DNA of 64,000 nt from Ahaetulla prasina (taxonomy: Eukaryota; Chordata; Lepidosauria; Squamata; Colubridae): assembly GCF_028640845.1 (NCBI RefSeq), contig NC_080541.1, positions 6,788,935-6,852,934 of the forward strand, read 5' to 3'. This document shows positions 51,991 through 62,257 of the stretch, piece after piece. Each line of letters starts with the position of its first letter. Within the stretch, counting starts at the first letter, position 1. The translations under genes were made by a program, and so were the position numbers. A model generated the notes under the pieces. The model saw only the letters and a program-made list of their open reading frames with translations. It had not been told where the DNA came from and did no database searches.

Positions 51991-52572
51991 TTTTTTAAAA
52001 AAATCAATTTTTATTAATTGTCCCCCACATACACACACACATAGTTTATGAACAGAGTATTGGCCGTTTCATATCTTATACAACTTAACATATCCAGCTA
52101 CATTTTACTTAGTTACAATTTCTGCCAAAATATTCTTTCCGCAAATTTTAATCCTATCTTAATATTTCTATGCCCATTTATATAAACCACATCTTCTTTC
52201 ACCCTGAAGTTCTAATTTCTCCATTTTTACTAATATATAGTCTCTTTTATTATTTTTTAACTAATTCAATTTTTATCCTGCCATATTCAAACATATCCGG
52301 GGTTGTCTTTCTCCCATTTCATCTTTTTTGTTTTACAGCAATCTTTCTTCTCTTTTCCTCTCCTTCCTTCCTTCTTTCCTTCCTTCCTTCTTTCCTTCCT
52401 TCCTCCTCCTCTCTCTCTCTCCTTCCTTCCTCCTCCTCCTTCCTTCTTCCTTCCTTCCTCCTTCTCTGACTTTCTCTGACCTTCTCTCCTATTCTTATTT
52501 CCCGTCCCATTCTTTCTCTCCTCTTCCCTTTCTTCTTTCACTCTCTCTCCTTCTCCCTTTCTTCCATCTCTC
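51991..52572 (-). mobile_element. L1-type 3' UTR insertion, copy B
   Basis: Same 14-bp duplication AAGGAGAAATTTTC (51977-51990, 52573-52586) as copy A, so the L1 insertion came before the segmental duplication. Confidence 0.85.
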
Positions 52573-53124
52573 AAGGAGAAATTTTCTGACAGTGAGAATA
52601 ATTAATTGGTGGAATAGCTTGTCTCCTGGAGTTGTGGGCGCTCCATCAACTGAAGGTCGATGGAGATTCTCAGTCATCCAGGTCATGGTGTCCCAAAAGT
52701 GCTTTTTCAGGAGGCAACTGAAGACTTTTTCTTCTGAAAAATCACCTTTGGGACAACCATGACTTGGATGACTGAAAATCCCCACATACTTTTAGCTCTG
52801 CACTTTGGGATGGACACCTTTCAAATGATGCAACAGGGTGAACGGATTTCCAGAAAAATTGCAGACTACAGGAACCATGTGCACTTCAGTTTCAGATGCA
52901 GACAACACGGACTCATCTCCAACAGCTGTGTTCTGTCCTCCCTCGCCTCCGTCTGAGCGATGGCTTAAATAGCCGGCACTATCAGCCCTGGCAGCAAAAG
53001 AGCGAGCGTCTGCCAAGTGGATCCATTATCTCCCTCGACGCCGATAGGTCAAACAGTACTTCAGCTCTTAGTTCAGCAGTTAATTTGCCTGCTACGAAGA
53101 GACACAGCAGCTCTCGCTGCCTTT
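52573..53124. repeat. CR1 scrap and foldback-family repeat, copy B
   Basis: Counterpart of 49038-49590 with scattered substitutions. Confidence 0.65.
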
Positions 53125-53668
53125 ATTATTATTATTATTATTATTTATTCAATTTTTATACCGCCCTTCTCCCGAAGGACTCAGGGCAGTATACAGCCAG
53201 GTAAAACAAACAATGTAATATACAATTAAAATATGAATTAAAAAACTTATTACATAATTGGCCTAAAACTTTAGAACATGAAAACTAAAACTCACTAAAA
53301 ATTACTAGTAAAAAAATTTAAAACCTATAAAATTTAAAACCAATAAAATTTAAGCCAGCCCCGTGCGAATAAATAAGTGTGTTTTTAATTCGCGGCGGAA
53401 GGTCCGAAGGTCAGGTATTTCGCGTAAGCTCGGGGGAAGCTCGTTCCAGAGGGTAGGAGCCCCCACAGAGAAGGATCTACCCCTGGGGGCCGCCAGCCGA
53501 CATTGCTTGGCGGACGGCACCCTGAGAAGTCCCTCTCTGTGTGAGCGTACGGGTCGGTGGGAGGCATGAGGTAACAGCAGGCGGTCCTGTAAGTACCCAG
53601 GCCCTAAGCCATGGAGCGCTTTAAAGGTAGTAACCAAAACTTTAAAGTGCACCCGGGAGACCATATCC
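53125..53668 (-). mobile_element. L2-clade LINE 3' end
   Basis: ATT tail, ATACCGCCCTTCTCCCGAAG, and the minus-strand C-terminal frame HFKVLVTTFKALHGLGPGYL ... LWNELPPSLREIPDLRTFRREL (53350-53690). Confidence 0.9.
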
Positions 53669-53670
53669 TG

Positions 53671-53984
53671 TGGGGTGTGGCTCCATGACTCAGCACTTCC
53701 TAGGCCTGCCCCACCCCTGCTTCTGTTGTTCCCGCCTCTCCTGCCTACGAAATCTAGGATCCAGCCAGGCTTGATTGCCATCAGCTGGGTCTGGAGGCGT
53801 AGCCTGCGGGGGGGAAGAGTCAGGGGACGGAGGCCTCATTATCTCTTCCACCTGGCCTGCCTCTGGCTCCTGGAGCTGAGCTAGGGAAGCCGGTGCTCCC
53901 GAGGTAAGTCCTGACGGCCCTTCCCCCTCACTTTCCAAGTCACTTTCTGGCAGGAGGGCTGGCTCGGGGGGCGCAGACACAACA
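53671..53984 (-). mobile_element. partial solo LTR, family 2
   Basis: Starts inside the LTR (GTGTGGCTCCATGACTCAGC) and ends GACACAACA. The promoter-distal part is missing at the junction with L2. Confidence 0.75.
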
Positions 53985-54600
53985 AGCTGTGTCTGTCTTC
54001 AACAGTGAAGAGACACAGGGCAGAAGAACATCCTGCAGCCAAGAAGGCTCCACACCCATTTGCACTACTCAGGTGACCTTGAGGACACAGATAGACCTCC
54101 AAGTAACCTCAATGACTCTCTAAAAGGAGGCAAATGACCAGCTGTCTGCAAGGAGTATAAATCTTTCCATTTCCCACCATCCAGTCAGAACCGAAGAAGC
54201 TTCTTGGAGGAGAAGCGAAACATCTTCAAAGAAAAACCAGAAAGTCCAGTTGCCTCTTGAAAAAGCACCTTTGGGACAACCATGATCTGGATGGAGAATC
54301 TCCATAGACTTTTAGTCATACACGTTGGGATGTGCACCCTTTGAATGGTGCGGGAGTATGAATGGATTTTCAGAGAAAAATTGCAGACTACAAGAACATT
54401 TGCACTACTCAGGCGACCCTGAGGACGCAGATAAACCTCCAAGTGGTCTCAGCGATTCTCTAAAAAGGATGCAAATGAACAGCTGACTGCAAGGAATGTA
54501 AATCCTTCCAATCCCCACCATCCAGTCAGAGCTGAAGAAGCTTCTCGGAGGAGAAGCGAAACGTCTTCAAAGAAAAAACAAGGAAGTCCAGTTGCCTCTT
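53985..54600 (+). repeat. foldback-family repeat, two tandem arms
   Basis: Two successive copies (about 54000-54340 and 54345-54605) each holding CACTACTCAGG, GATAAACCTCCAAG / GATAGACCTCCAAG and GAAGAAGCTTCT. Confidence 0.7.
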
Positions 54601-54712
54601 GAAAAAAGTACCTCTAAGAGTCCATCCCTGAAGGTTTTCAAAAGTAGATTGGACAACCGTTTGACCAGGATGATATAAGGTCTCCCGCCCTGAGCTGTGG
54701 GTTGGATTAGAA

Positions 54713-55674
54713 CAGGGGTGTCAATCTTCCTTCTTTCCTTCCTACCTTCCTTCCTTCCTTCCTTCCTTCCTTCCTTCCTTCCTTCCTTCCTTCCTTCCAT
54801 TTGTCCATCCGTCCTCCCTCCCTTCCTCCCTCCCTTCCTTCTTTCCTCACTCCTTCCTTCCTTCCTTCTTTCCCTCCCTCCCTCCTCTCTCCCATCCATT
54901 TGTCCATCCGTCCTCCCTCCCTTCCTCCCTCCCTCCCTTCCTTCCTCACTCCTTCCTTCCTTCCTTCTTTCCTTCCCTCCCTCCCTCCTCTCTCCCATCC
55001 ATTTGTCCATCTGTCCTCCCTCCCTCCCTTCCTTCCTCACTCCTTCCTTCCTTCCCTCCTTCCTTCCTTCCTTCCATTTGTCCATCCGTCCTCCCTCCCT
55101 TCCTCCCTCCCTCCCTTCCTTCCTTCCTTCCTTCCCTCCCTCCCTCCCTCCTCTCTCCCATCCATTTGTCCATCTGTCCTCCCTCCCTCCCTTCCTTCCT
55201 CACTCCTTCCTTCCTTCCTTCCTTCCCTCCCTCCTCTCTCCCATCCATTTGTCCATCCGTCCTCCCTCCCTTCCTCCCTCCCTCCCTTCCTTCCTCACTC
55301 CTTCCTTCCTTCCTTCCTTCCTTCCTTCCTTCCTTCCCTCCCTCCTCTCTCCCATCCATTTGTCCATCCGTCCTCCCTCCCTCCCTCCCTCCTTCCTTCC
55401 TTCCTTCCTTCCTTCCCTTTCCTCCTCCCTTCCTCCCTCCTCTCTCCCATCCATTTGTCCATCTGTCCTCCCTCCCTCCCTCATTCACTCCCTCCCTTCC
55501 TCACTCCTTCCTTCCTTCCTTCCTTCCTTCCTTCCTTCCTTCCTTCCTTCCTCCTTCGGCCTCCCCAAGCTCCTTTTTCATTGGCAGAGGCACCATGGGC
55601 CGGACCTTTGCTGTTTCCAGGGTGGGCTGGTGGGCTATATCTAAGCACCCCATGGGCCGGATCCGACACCCCTG
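54713..55674. mobile_element. hAT element containing a CCTT minisatellite
   Basis: CAGGGGTGTCAATC ... GATCCGACACCCCTG with exact 8-bp duplication GATTAGAA (54705-54712, 55675-55682). The right 110 bp (GGGCCGGATCC) is ordinary MITE sequence; 54727-55556 is tandem array. Confidence 0.9.
54727..55556. repeat. higher-order CCTT/CCCT minisatellite
   Basis: Eight units of roughly 80-110 bp, each marked by CCATTTGTCCATCCGTCCTC (or CTGTCCTC), with (CCTT)n and (CCCT)n filling. Proline/serine/leucine-rich frames of more than 300 codons are translations of it. Confidence 0.95.
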
Positions 55675-55789
55675 GATTAGAAGATCTCCAAGGTCCATTC
55701 CAGCCCTATCGTTCTATGGTTCTATGCCTGGCTCAGCATTGGTAACCTGGGCTCTTTCTCAACCTTGCCTTGTCTTTTACAAATTCCCC

Positions 55790-55852
55790 TGGGGAATTCT
55801 GGGAGTTGAAGTCCACCCGGCTTCCAGCTCCCAAGGTCGAGAAACCCTGATG
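55790..55852. mobile_element. half hAT MITE (family H1)
   Basis: AATTCTGGGAGTTGAAGTCC to CGAGAAACCCTGA. Confidence 0.55.
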
Positions 55853-56380
55853 CGTACAAGCTGACTTGGGGCCGTAATGGAGCATCTCCAAGACAAACGA
55901 GTCCCTTATAAAGTCTGAAGAGCTTGAATCAAGAGGACGGGATCCAATGCAAATAACCAGGAGTGCCATCCCGTGAACGGATTGCCTATTTCTAACCCAA
56001 TCCGGCCCTCGGTTGCCATGGTTATCATTTTGTGAGGAATTGTCTGGCAGGACTACGACGCCGGGGTTGCTTTTGTGCTCCGTGGTGTTTCTTGGCCGAC
56101 AGAAGTTTCCATCTCATAAAAGCCTCACAGAGCAAGGCTGACCTGGGGTCTGAACGATATCGTGGAGCCTCGTTCTCTCACAGGCCATTTTTAGCCCGCC
56201 TTGGATGCCCGGGGAAGGAACCGAGAAGGCAGAGGGTTTGATCGTGATTTCCCAGCAAGAGGTTCTTCTCCATCGCTCCTGCTGAGAGCTGGGACAAGTC
56301 AGGCGAGCCCTTTCTCCATTTTTAGTCACTGCACCAAAGGAAGAAGAAAAAAAACAACTTTATAGATTAGCTGCGATTCT
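55853..56380. other. no gene or repeat recognised
   Basis: About 530 bp, moderate GC, unique-looking. No convincing coding frame. Confidence 0.4.
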
Positions 56381-56490
56381 ATTTTTTTTTAATTTATTTA
56401 TTTTGTCATAACAATATATGTAGGTATCATATAAAAGATTATATAATATATAAACACATATATGGGTAAATGTAAAATGCGCAGCTAACA

Positions 56491-57185
56491 TCAAAAACAT
56501 CATTAAAAAAGGACAACAAAGAATGTTCTTTCTGCGCCAACTCAGTAAGCTCAAACTGCCCAAGGAGCTGCTGATTCAGTTCTACAGAGAAATTATTGAG
56601 TCTGTCATTTGCACCTCTATAACTGTCTGGTTCGGTTCTGCAACCCAACAGGAAAAAACACAGACTTCAGAGGATAATTAGAACTGCAGAAAAAATAATT
56701 GCTACCAACCTGCCTTCCATTGAGGACCTGTATACTGCACGAATCAAGAAGAGGGCCGTGAAAATATTTACAGATCCCTCGCATCCTGGACATAAACTGT
56801 TTCAACTCCTACCCTCAAAACGACGCTATAGAGCACTGCACACCAGAACAACTAGACACAAGAACAGTTTTTCCCCGAAGGCCATCACTCTGCTAAACAA
56901 ATAATTCCCTCAACACTGTCAGACTATTTACTGAATCTGCACTACTATTAATCGTTTCATAGTTCCCATCACCAATCTCTTTCCACTTATGACTGTATGA
57001 CTATAACTTGTTGCTGGCAATCCTTATGATTTATATTGATATATTGACCATCAATTGTGTTGTAAATGTTGTACCTTGATGAACGTATCTTTTCTTTTAT
57101 GTACACTGAGAGCATATGCACCAAGACAAATTCCTTGTGTGTCCAATCACACTTGGCCAATAAAAAAATTCTATTCTATTCTAAT
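56491..57185 (+). pseudogene. ATTCT-tailed LINE, ORF2 C-terminus and 3' UTR
   Basis: Sense copy, the longest of this family here. Joined across frameshifts it reads NCPRSC-like start, then IRTAEKIIATNLPSIEDLYT, ARIKKRAVKIFTDPSHPGHK, LFQLLPSKRRYRALHTRTTR, HKNSFSPKAITLLNK and stop. It then has a 3' UTR and TTCTA repeats. I do not place the clade firmly; snake CR1/L3-type LINEs with pentamer tails are described in the literature. Confidence 0.75.
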
Positions 57186-57478
57186 ATAAGGAGGTATAAG
57201 CATATATGTATATAGGAAGAAGAAAAGAAAAAAACAATAGGACAGGAACGGTAGGCATGTTTTGTGCGCTTATGCATGCCCCTTATGGTCCTCTTAGGAA
57301 TGGGGTGAGGTCAATAGTAGACAGTTTTTGGTTGAAGATTTTAGGATTATGGGAAGAGACCACAGAGTCAGGTAAAGTATTCCAAGCACTGATGATTCTG
57401 TTACAGAAGTCATATTTTCTGCAATCTAGATTAAAGCGGTTGACATTAAGTTTAAATCTATTGGTTGCTCTAGTATTA

Positions 57479-57485
57479 TTGCAAT

Positions 57486-57516
<31 letters not shown>

Positions 57517-57918
57517 TTATTTAAATTTTTATACCGCCCTTCTCCCGAAGGACTCAGGGCGGTTCACAGCCAGATAAAAAATACACAATACACTATAAAT
57601 ACGATTAAAACACAATTAAAAAACTTATTAAATTGGCTAAGATTAAAAATTTAGGATAAAAACCCATTAAAAACCCATAGATTTAAAAACTAACCCAGTC
57701 CAGCGCAGATGAATAAGTGAGTTTTAAGCTAAGGTTCGGAGGTCCGAAGTTGACGGAGTCCTGGGGGAGTTCGTTCCAGAGGAGCCCCCACAGAGAAGGC
57801 CCTTTCCCTGGGCGTCGCCAGACGACACTGTCGCGCCGATGGCACCCTGAGGAGTCCCTCTCTGTGAGAGCGCACGGGTCGGTGAGAGGTATTCGGTAGC
57901 AGCAGGCGGTCCCGTAAA
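57479..57918 (-). mobile_element. L2-clade LINE 3' end, nested
   Basis: TTTA array, TTTATACCGCCCTTCTCCCG, to GGTAGCAGCAGGCGGTCCCG. Confidence 0.85.
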
Positions 57919-58059
57919 TTGAAGCTGAAGTAGTCTTTAACAGGAAGGACATTACAATAGATGATTCTGTGAGTTAAACTTAGGTCTTGTCATCTGCCAT
58001 CTGTGATTCTGCTATCGCCACCGCTGTTTCTTACAGCCTTGTAGCTTCATAGTTATGGA

Positions 58060-58215
58060 CCACTCTTTAAGAAGAACCAAGGGTGACGTGATAGCGGTAT
58101 TCCCAGTATTTGAGAGGCTGCAAGAAAGAACAGGGGTTCAACTTATTCTCCAAAGCACCATACGGCAGGACAAGAAACAATGGATGGAAACTAAATAAGG
58201 AGAGAAGGTTTAGGC
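58060..58215 (+). mobile_element. CR1 fragment
   Basis: GGGTGACGTGATAGCGGTAT and GGCTGCAAGAAAGAACAGGG, the RRTRGD...FQYL region with indels. Confidence 0.75.
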
Positions 58216-58390
58216 TGGTGGTCCTCATTTGTGAATTAAAACCAATTATTCCCCCAATGAAAAAAATAACGTATCATGAATCTGTTGTGTATGCATCACA
58301 CTTCTGTGTTGGGAAAATCCTTCTAATGATTCCTGTACAGAGGCATTTACACACACATTTATACAGGTAACTTACAACAGTTCCTTTAGT

Positions 58391-58520
58391 CAGGGGTCTC
58401 CAACCTTGGTCGCTTTAAGACTTGTGGACTTCAACTCCCAGAGTTCCTCAGCCAGCTTTGCTCTGGACTCTGGGAACTGAAGTCCACAAGTCTTAAAGGG
58501 ACCAAGGTTGGAGACCCCTG
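58391..58520. mobile_element. palindromic hAT MITE (family H1), nested
   Basis: Flanks CCTTTAGT / ACTTTAGT (7 of 8). Confidence 0.9.
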
Positions 58521-58624
58521 ACTTTAGTGACCATTTGAAGTTACAACAACACTGAAAAAAGTGACGTATGACCGTTTTTCACACTTATGACCATTGCAAC
58601 ATTCCATGGTCCCATGATCAAATT

Positions 58625-59015
58625 TTTTTTTTTAGGGCAAATTTTTTTTTCCATAATAATTCCCACAATTTGACCAGTGTACAATACAATCACTTATACA
58701 ACAATCGATCCTATACTCAAATTATGCTCAATCCGGGCTACTCGACCGCCACTCCCTCCCTTAATCCTTTCTACCCTTCTCATCCTTCTTCGACTTTCCC
58801 CACCATCCTTCTCCTCGCTTTCCTACTTCCCCTCCTCTTTCCCACTTCTCACTACCATCCTTTCTAACCCTCTATCTTCTCCTCCTTCTTCTCCTCCTAT
58901 CCTTTCTTCTCCCTCCCTTCTTTACTACCTACCTACCTACCTACTTTCTTCCTTCTTTACTCCTCTTTCCTTACCCTTTCCCTTCGGGAGTGGTTACCGA
59001 GCAGCCCCGACTTTA
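58625..59015 (-). mobile_element. L1-type 3' UTR insertion, nested
   Basis: Poly-T head and pyrimidine-rich tract, flanked by CATGATCAAATT / CATGATCAAAATT (about 58613-58624, 59016-59028). Confidence 0.8.
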
Positions 59016-59262
59016 CATGATCAAAATTTTGACTGCTTGGCATCTGGCTCGTATTTATGGCGGCTGCACCGTCCCAGAGTTACGGGATCCCCTTCCGACA
59101 AGCAAAGTCAACTGAGAAGCCAGATTCACTTAACAACCGGGTGACTAGCTCAACAACTGCAGTGATTCACTTAACGACGGTGGCATGCAAGGTCGTAAAA
59201 TGGGGCAAAGCTCACTCCACAGGCGTCTTCCTCGATTGTGGTCGTAAGTCGAGAACTACCTG

Positions 59263-59664
59263 CCTACGGGGGAATGCGAGGAGCGTTCACAGCAAACCGT
59301 GGGGGTTGCCAGAGTGATGGCACGCTTGGAGCGATGCAGCTTGTCATCTCTGCGTGTCTCACGCACAAAGATGCATGCGCATTATAGATGTGAGCGTGCG
59401 GAGGGAAAAAGCTCAGGGCCGGTTTTCCAAGAAAAAAATATTAGCCACAGCAAGTTTTCAACATAGCAATCGCATTTCCTTTTAGGGACTGGCAAGCACA
59501 CCAGAGAATGTCTTCTCGCCCTCTTTTTTTGTTGTTGTTGAGTTTGGTCTTTTTTTTTTTTTTTCATAACAGGAAGAGAAGGTGGCTTTTTTCCCATTTG
59601 GCATCAGCAATGAATAATATTGCTGTTGGCTCAATCAGACTGGTACTAGTGGGAATCAGCAACC
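59263..59664. other. no feature recognised
   Basis: Unique-looking sequence with poly-T near 59549-59564. Confidence 0.4.
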
Positions 59665-59995
59665 AGTAAAAAGAAAAAGATGTTGAGATTCTGGAAAATG
59701 TGCAGAGAAGAGCAACGAAGATGATTAGGGGACTGGAGGCTAAAACATATGAAGAACGGTTGCAGGAACTCAGTATGTCTAGTTTAATGAAAAGAAGGAC
59801 TAGGGGAGACATGATAGCAGTGTTCCAATATCTCAGGGGTTGCCACAAAGAAGAGGGAGTCAAACTATTCTCCAAAGCACCTGAGGGTAGAACGAGAAGC
59901 AACGGGTGGAAACTAATCAAGGAGAGAAGCAACTTAGAACTAAGGAGAAAGTTCCTGACAGTGAGAACAATTAATCAGTGGAATAGCTTATGCAA
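59665..59995 (+). mobile_element. CR1 LINE fragment, sense member of an inverted pair
   Basis: Open frame [20 protein letters not shown] ... SNLELRRKFLTVRTINQWNS, intact for about 100 residues. Confidence 0.9.
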
Positions 59996-60405
59996 AACTT
60001 CTGAAGGCAAGTTGTTCTACTGTAAATTGTTCTCACTGTCAGGAAATTTCTCCTTAGTTCTAGGTTTCTTCTCTCTTCGTTCAGTTTCTATCCATGGCTT
60101 CTTGTCCTGCCTTCAGGTGCTTTGGAGAATAGGTTGACTCCCACTTCTTTGTGGCAACCCCTCAAATACCGGAACACTGCTATCATGTCTCCCCTGGTCC
60201 TTCTCTTTTCTAGACTAGCTATGCCCAGTTCCTGCATCCGTTCATCGTATGTTTTAGCCTCCAGTCCCCTAATCATCCTTGTTGCTCTTCTCTGCACTCT
60301 TTCTAGAGTCTCCACATCTTTTTTTATATTGTGGTGACAAAATTGGATGCAGGATTCCAAGTGTGGTCTTACAAAGATATTATGAAGTCTCAGCACTTCA
60401 TGTGA
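59996..60405 (-). mobile_element. CR1 LINE fragment, antisense member of an inverted pair
   Basis: The minus-strand frame (60088-60516) reads RLHNIFVRPHLESCIQFCHH, ETLERVQRRATRMIRGLEAK, KRRTRGDMIAVFRYLRGCHK. Arms of about 290 bp face the sense copy. Confidence 0.9.
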
Positions 60406-60465
60406 GTGACTGGAAGGGAGAGACTGGAAGGGAATTTTCAGCAGAAGACGGAGTCCCCTTAATCG

Positions 60466-61410
60466 AAGCTCATCTAGGTCATGGTTGTCCCAAAGGTGCT
60501 TTTTTTCAAGAGGCAACTGGACTTTCTCGGTTTTTCCTCGAAGATGTTTCTCTTCTCATCCAAGCAGCTTCTTCAGCTCTGACTGGACGGCAGGGGAATG
60601 GAAGGATTTATCATTTGCATCCTTTTTAAAGAGTCGTTGAGGCTACTTGGAGGTTTATCTGTGTCTTGGTTTGCCTCAACGTCTCTCTAAAAGAATGCAA
60701 ATGACCAGCTGCAAGGAATATAAATCCTGTTGTGACCCAGGCCCAAGTAGGTAGTAAGAAACTCCGTCTGTGAAAAAACAAACAAACTTTATTCGAACAG
60801 CTGAGAATTATTTCTTTCCCAGCGTTGTTCAACTCAAATTAAAACAAATGCCTCCCAACACAAACTCCTCGGTTCTATCGCAAACCTTGGTCCAATTAGG
60901 CAAACTGCCAAAGGCCTTTCTTGGCAAAAGTTCAGAAAATACCGATACAACACAACTGCAACAAGACAAAGCTATCAATGTTGTTTTCCAGCAAAGAGCC
61001 CAAACTCCATTGCTGGTTTTTTAAGTCTTATGGGAGGGGCCAATCATCTCTTGGCTCTACTCCCAAGCCGTCCTCTCTGCCTGAGCTGCTCTTGCCTTCT
61101 GGCAGCTCTTCTCATGCGTGCACTAGGAACAGGCTCCTCCTGTTCCTCTGCCTCACTACTATCAGTCTCTGGAGGCTCTGGAGTCCGCACCTCACTCCCC
61201 GGTGGCCCCGGCCCCACCTCTGCCTCATCGCTGTCCAACTCCGTTGCCAGCTCCGTAGGCTGCTGACGGACCACAACAAATCCTTCCATTCCCCCACCAT
61301 CCAGTCAGAGTTGAAGAAGCTTCTTGGATGAGAAGGGAAACATTTTCAAAGAAAAACCAGGAAGTACAGTTGCCTCTTGAAAAAAAAGCACCTTTGAGAC
61401 AATTCTGGGA
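60466..61410. repeat. foldback-family repeat split by a solo LTR
   Basis: Antisense arm 60480-60640 (TTCAAGAGGCAACTGGAC) and sense arm from 61279 (CCATCCAGTCAGAGTTGAAG to TACAGTTGCCTCTTGA). The LTR sits at AATCC in between. Confidence 0.7.
60728..61278 (-). mobile_element. solo LTR, family 1, with exact target duplication
   Basis: TGTTGTGACCCAGG ... GGACCACAACA with exact 5-bp duplication AATCC (60723-60727, 61279-61283). Minus-strand GGCCCCTCCCAT box followed by the AATAAAGTTTG polyadenylation region. Same family as 2120-2678. Confidence 0.9.
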
Positions 61411-61769
61411 TGGAACTCGGCCTAAGAGACAGCAGTGATTCAGTCATCCTTTGAACCTCCAAAGCTGGAGACAGACTTCAGTCTGAGTTCCTCAACTTCA
61501 TTCCAACATACCCTCTGCTTTCCTTTCCTTTCCTTTTCTTTCCTTTTCTTTTGATTCCCAAAAGCAACTCTCAAATATACTTGAGGCCTAACAATAGGCA
61601 AAGGCAATCCGATTGTTCCTTTATCTTGCTGAATGGATCAATCTACAAATGTACTGAAGGATTTTGCTGTTGCCATAGTAACTACTGTCATTGAATAGTG
61701 GTAGAATAGTGGGAGCTACCCAGCAGAATGGGGATGTTAATTGCAGGGAAAAGAAACAACCCAAGCACA
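61411..61769. other. no feature recognised
   Basis: Unique-looking, with a short CCTTT tract near 61520-61550. Confidence 0.4.
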
Positions 61770-62255
61770 AGGAATAGAATAGAATAGAATAGAATTTTTA
61801 TTGGCCAAGTGTGATTGGACACACAAGGAATTTGTCTTGGTGCATACGCTCTCACTGTACATAAAAGAAAAAATACATTCATCAAGGTACAACATTTACA
61901 ACACAATTGATGGTCAATATATCAATATAAATCATAAGGATTGCCAGCAACAAAGTTACAGTCATACAGTCATAAGTGGAAAGAGATTGGTGATGAGAAG
62001 ATTAATAGTAGTGCAGATTTAGTAAATAGTTTGACAGTGTTGAGGGAATTATTTGTTTAGCAGAGTGATGGTCTTCGGGAAAAAACTGTTCTTGTGTCTA
62101 GTTGTTCTGTTGTGCAGTGCTCTATAGCGTCGTTCTGAGGGTAGGAGTTGAAACAGTTTATGTCCAGGATGTGAGGGATCTGCAAATATTTTCATGTGAA
62201 TGTGAATGTGAGGGATTGCGATGTGGCGAGCGTGGTCCCTGAGAGGCAAGTCTAC
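61770..62255 (-). mobile_element. ATTCT-tailed LINE 3' end
   Basis: AATAG tail, TTGGCCAAGTGTGATTGG, and the minus-strand end frame HPGHKLFQLLPSERRYRALH ... FFPKTITLLNK (62049-62249). Confidence 0.9.
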
Positions 62256-62257
62256 AT

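Larger units (their letters stand above)
49861..53340. repeat. tandem segmental duplication, copy B
   Basis: Starts inside the H3 MITE (TACTTTCCCTACCGG), so the breakpoint cut that element. Same order of elements as copy A; array lengths differ, so the offset between copies falls from 3831 bp at the left to 3535 bp at the right. The L2 tail at its end is in the ancestral, unrearranged form. Confidence 0.85.
54606..55745 (+). mobile_element. CR1 3' end split by an array-bearing hAT element
   Basis: CCCTGAAGGTTTTCAAAAGT ... GTTGGATTAGAA, then after 55682 GATCTCCAAGGTCCATTCC and GTTCTATGGTTCTATGC. Confidence 0.8.
56383..58010 (-). mobile_element. L2/CR1-type LINE 3' end, host of two insertions
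   Basis: Antisense parts at 56383-56490, 57186-57478 (AGGAATGGGGTGAGGTCAAT) and from about 57920 (TTGAAGCTGAAGTAGTCTTT) are consecutive in the family of 31335. They are split by an ATTCT-tailed LINE and by an L2 end. Confidence 0.8.
58364..59262. mobile_element. mariner-type MITE (family M) with two nested insertions
   Basis: CAGGTAACTTACAACAG ... GTCGTAAGTCGAGAACTACCTG. Split by a hAT MITE (58391-58520) and an L1-type insertion (58625-59015). Confidence 0.85.

Noticed and set aside
54697..55864. Overlapping + strand frames of 232-315 codons rich in P, S, L
   Set aside because: Translations of the CCTT/CCCT minisatellite in all three frames.
61030..61300. Acidic E/P-rich frames in the LTR at 60728-61278
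   Set aside because: Lie inside an LTR and differ between copies; no evidence of a protein.
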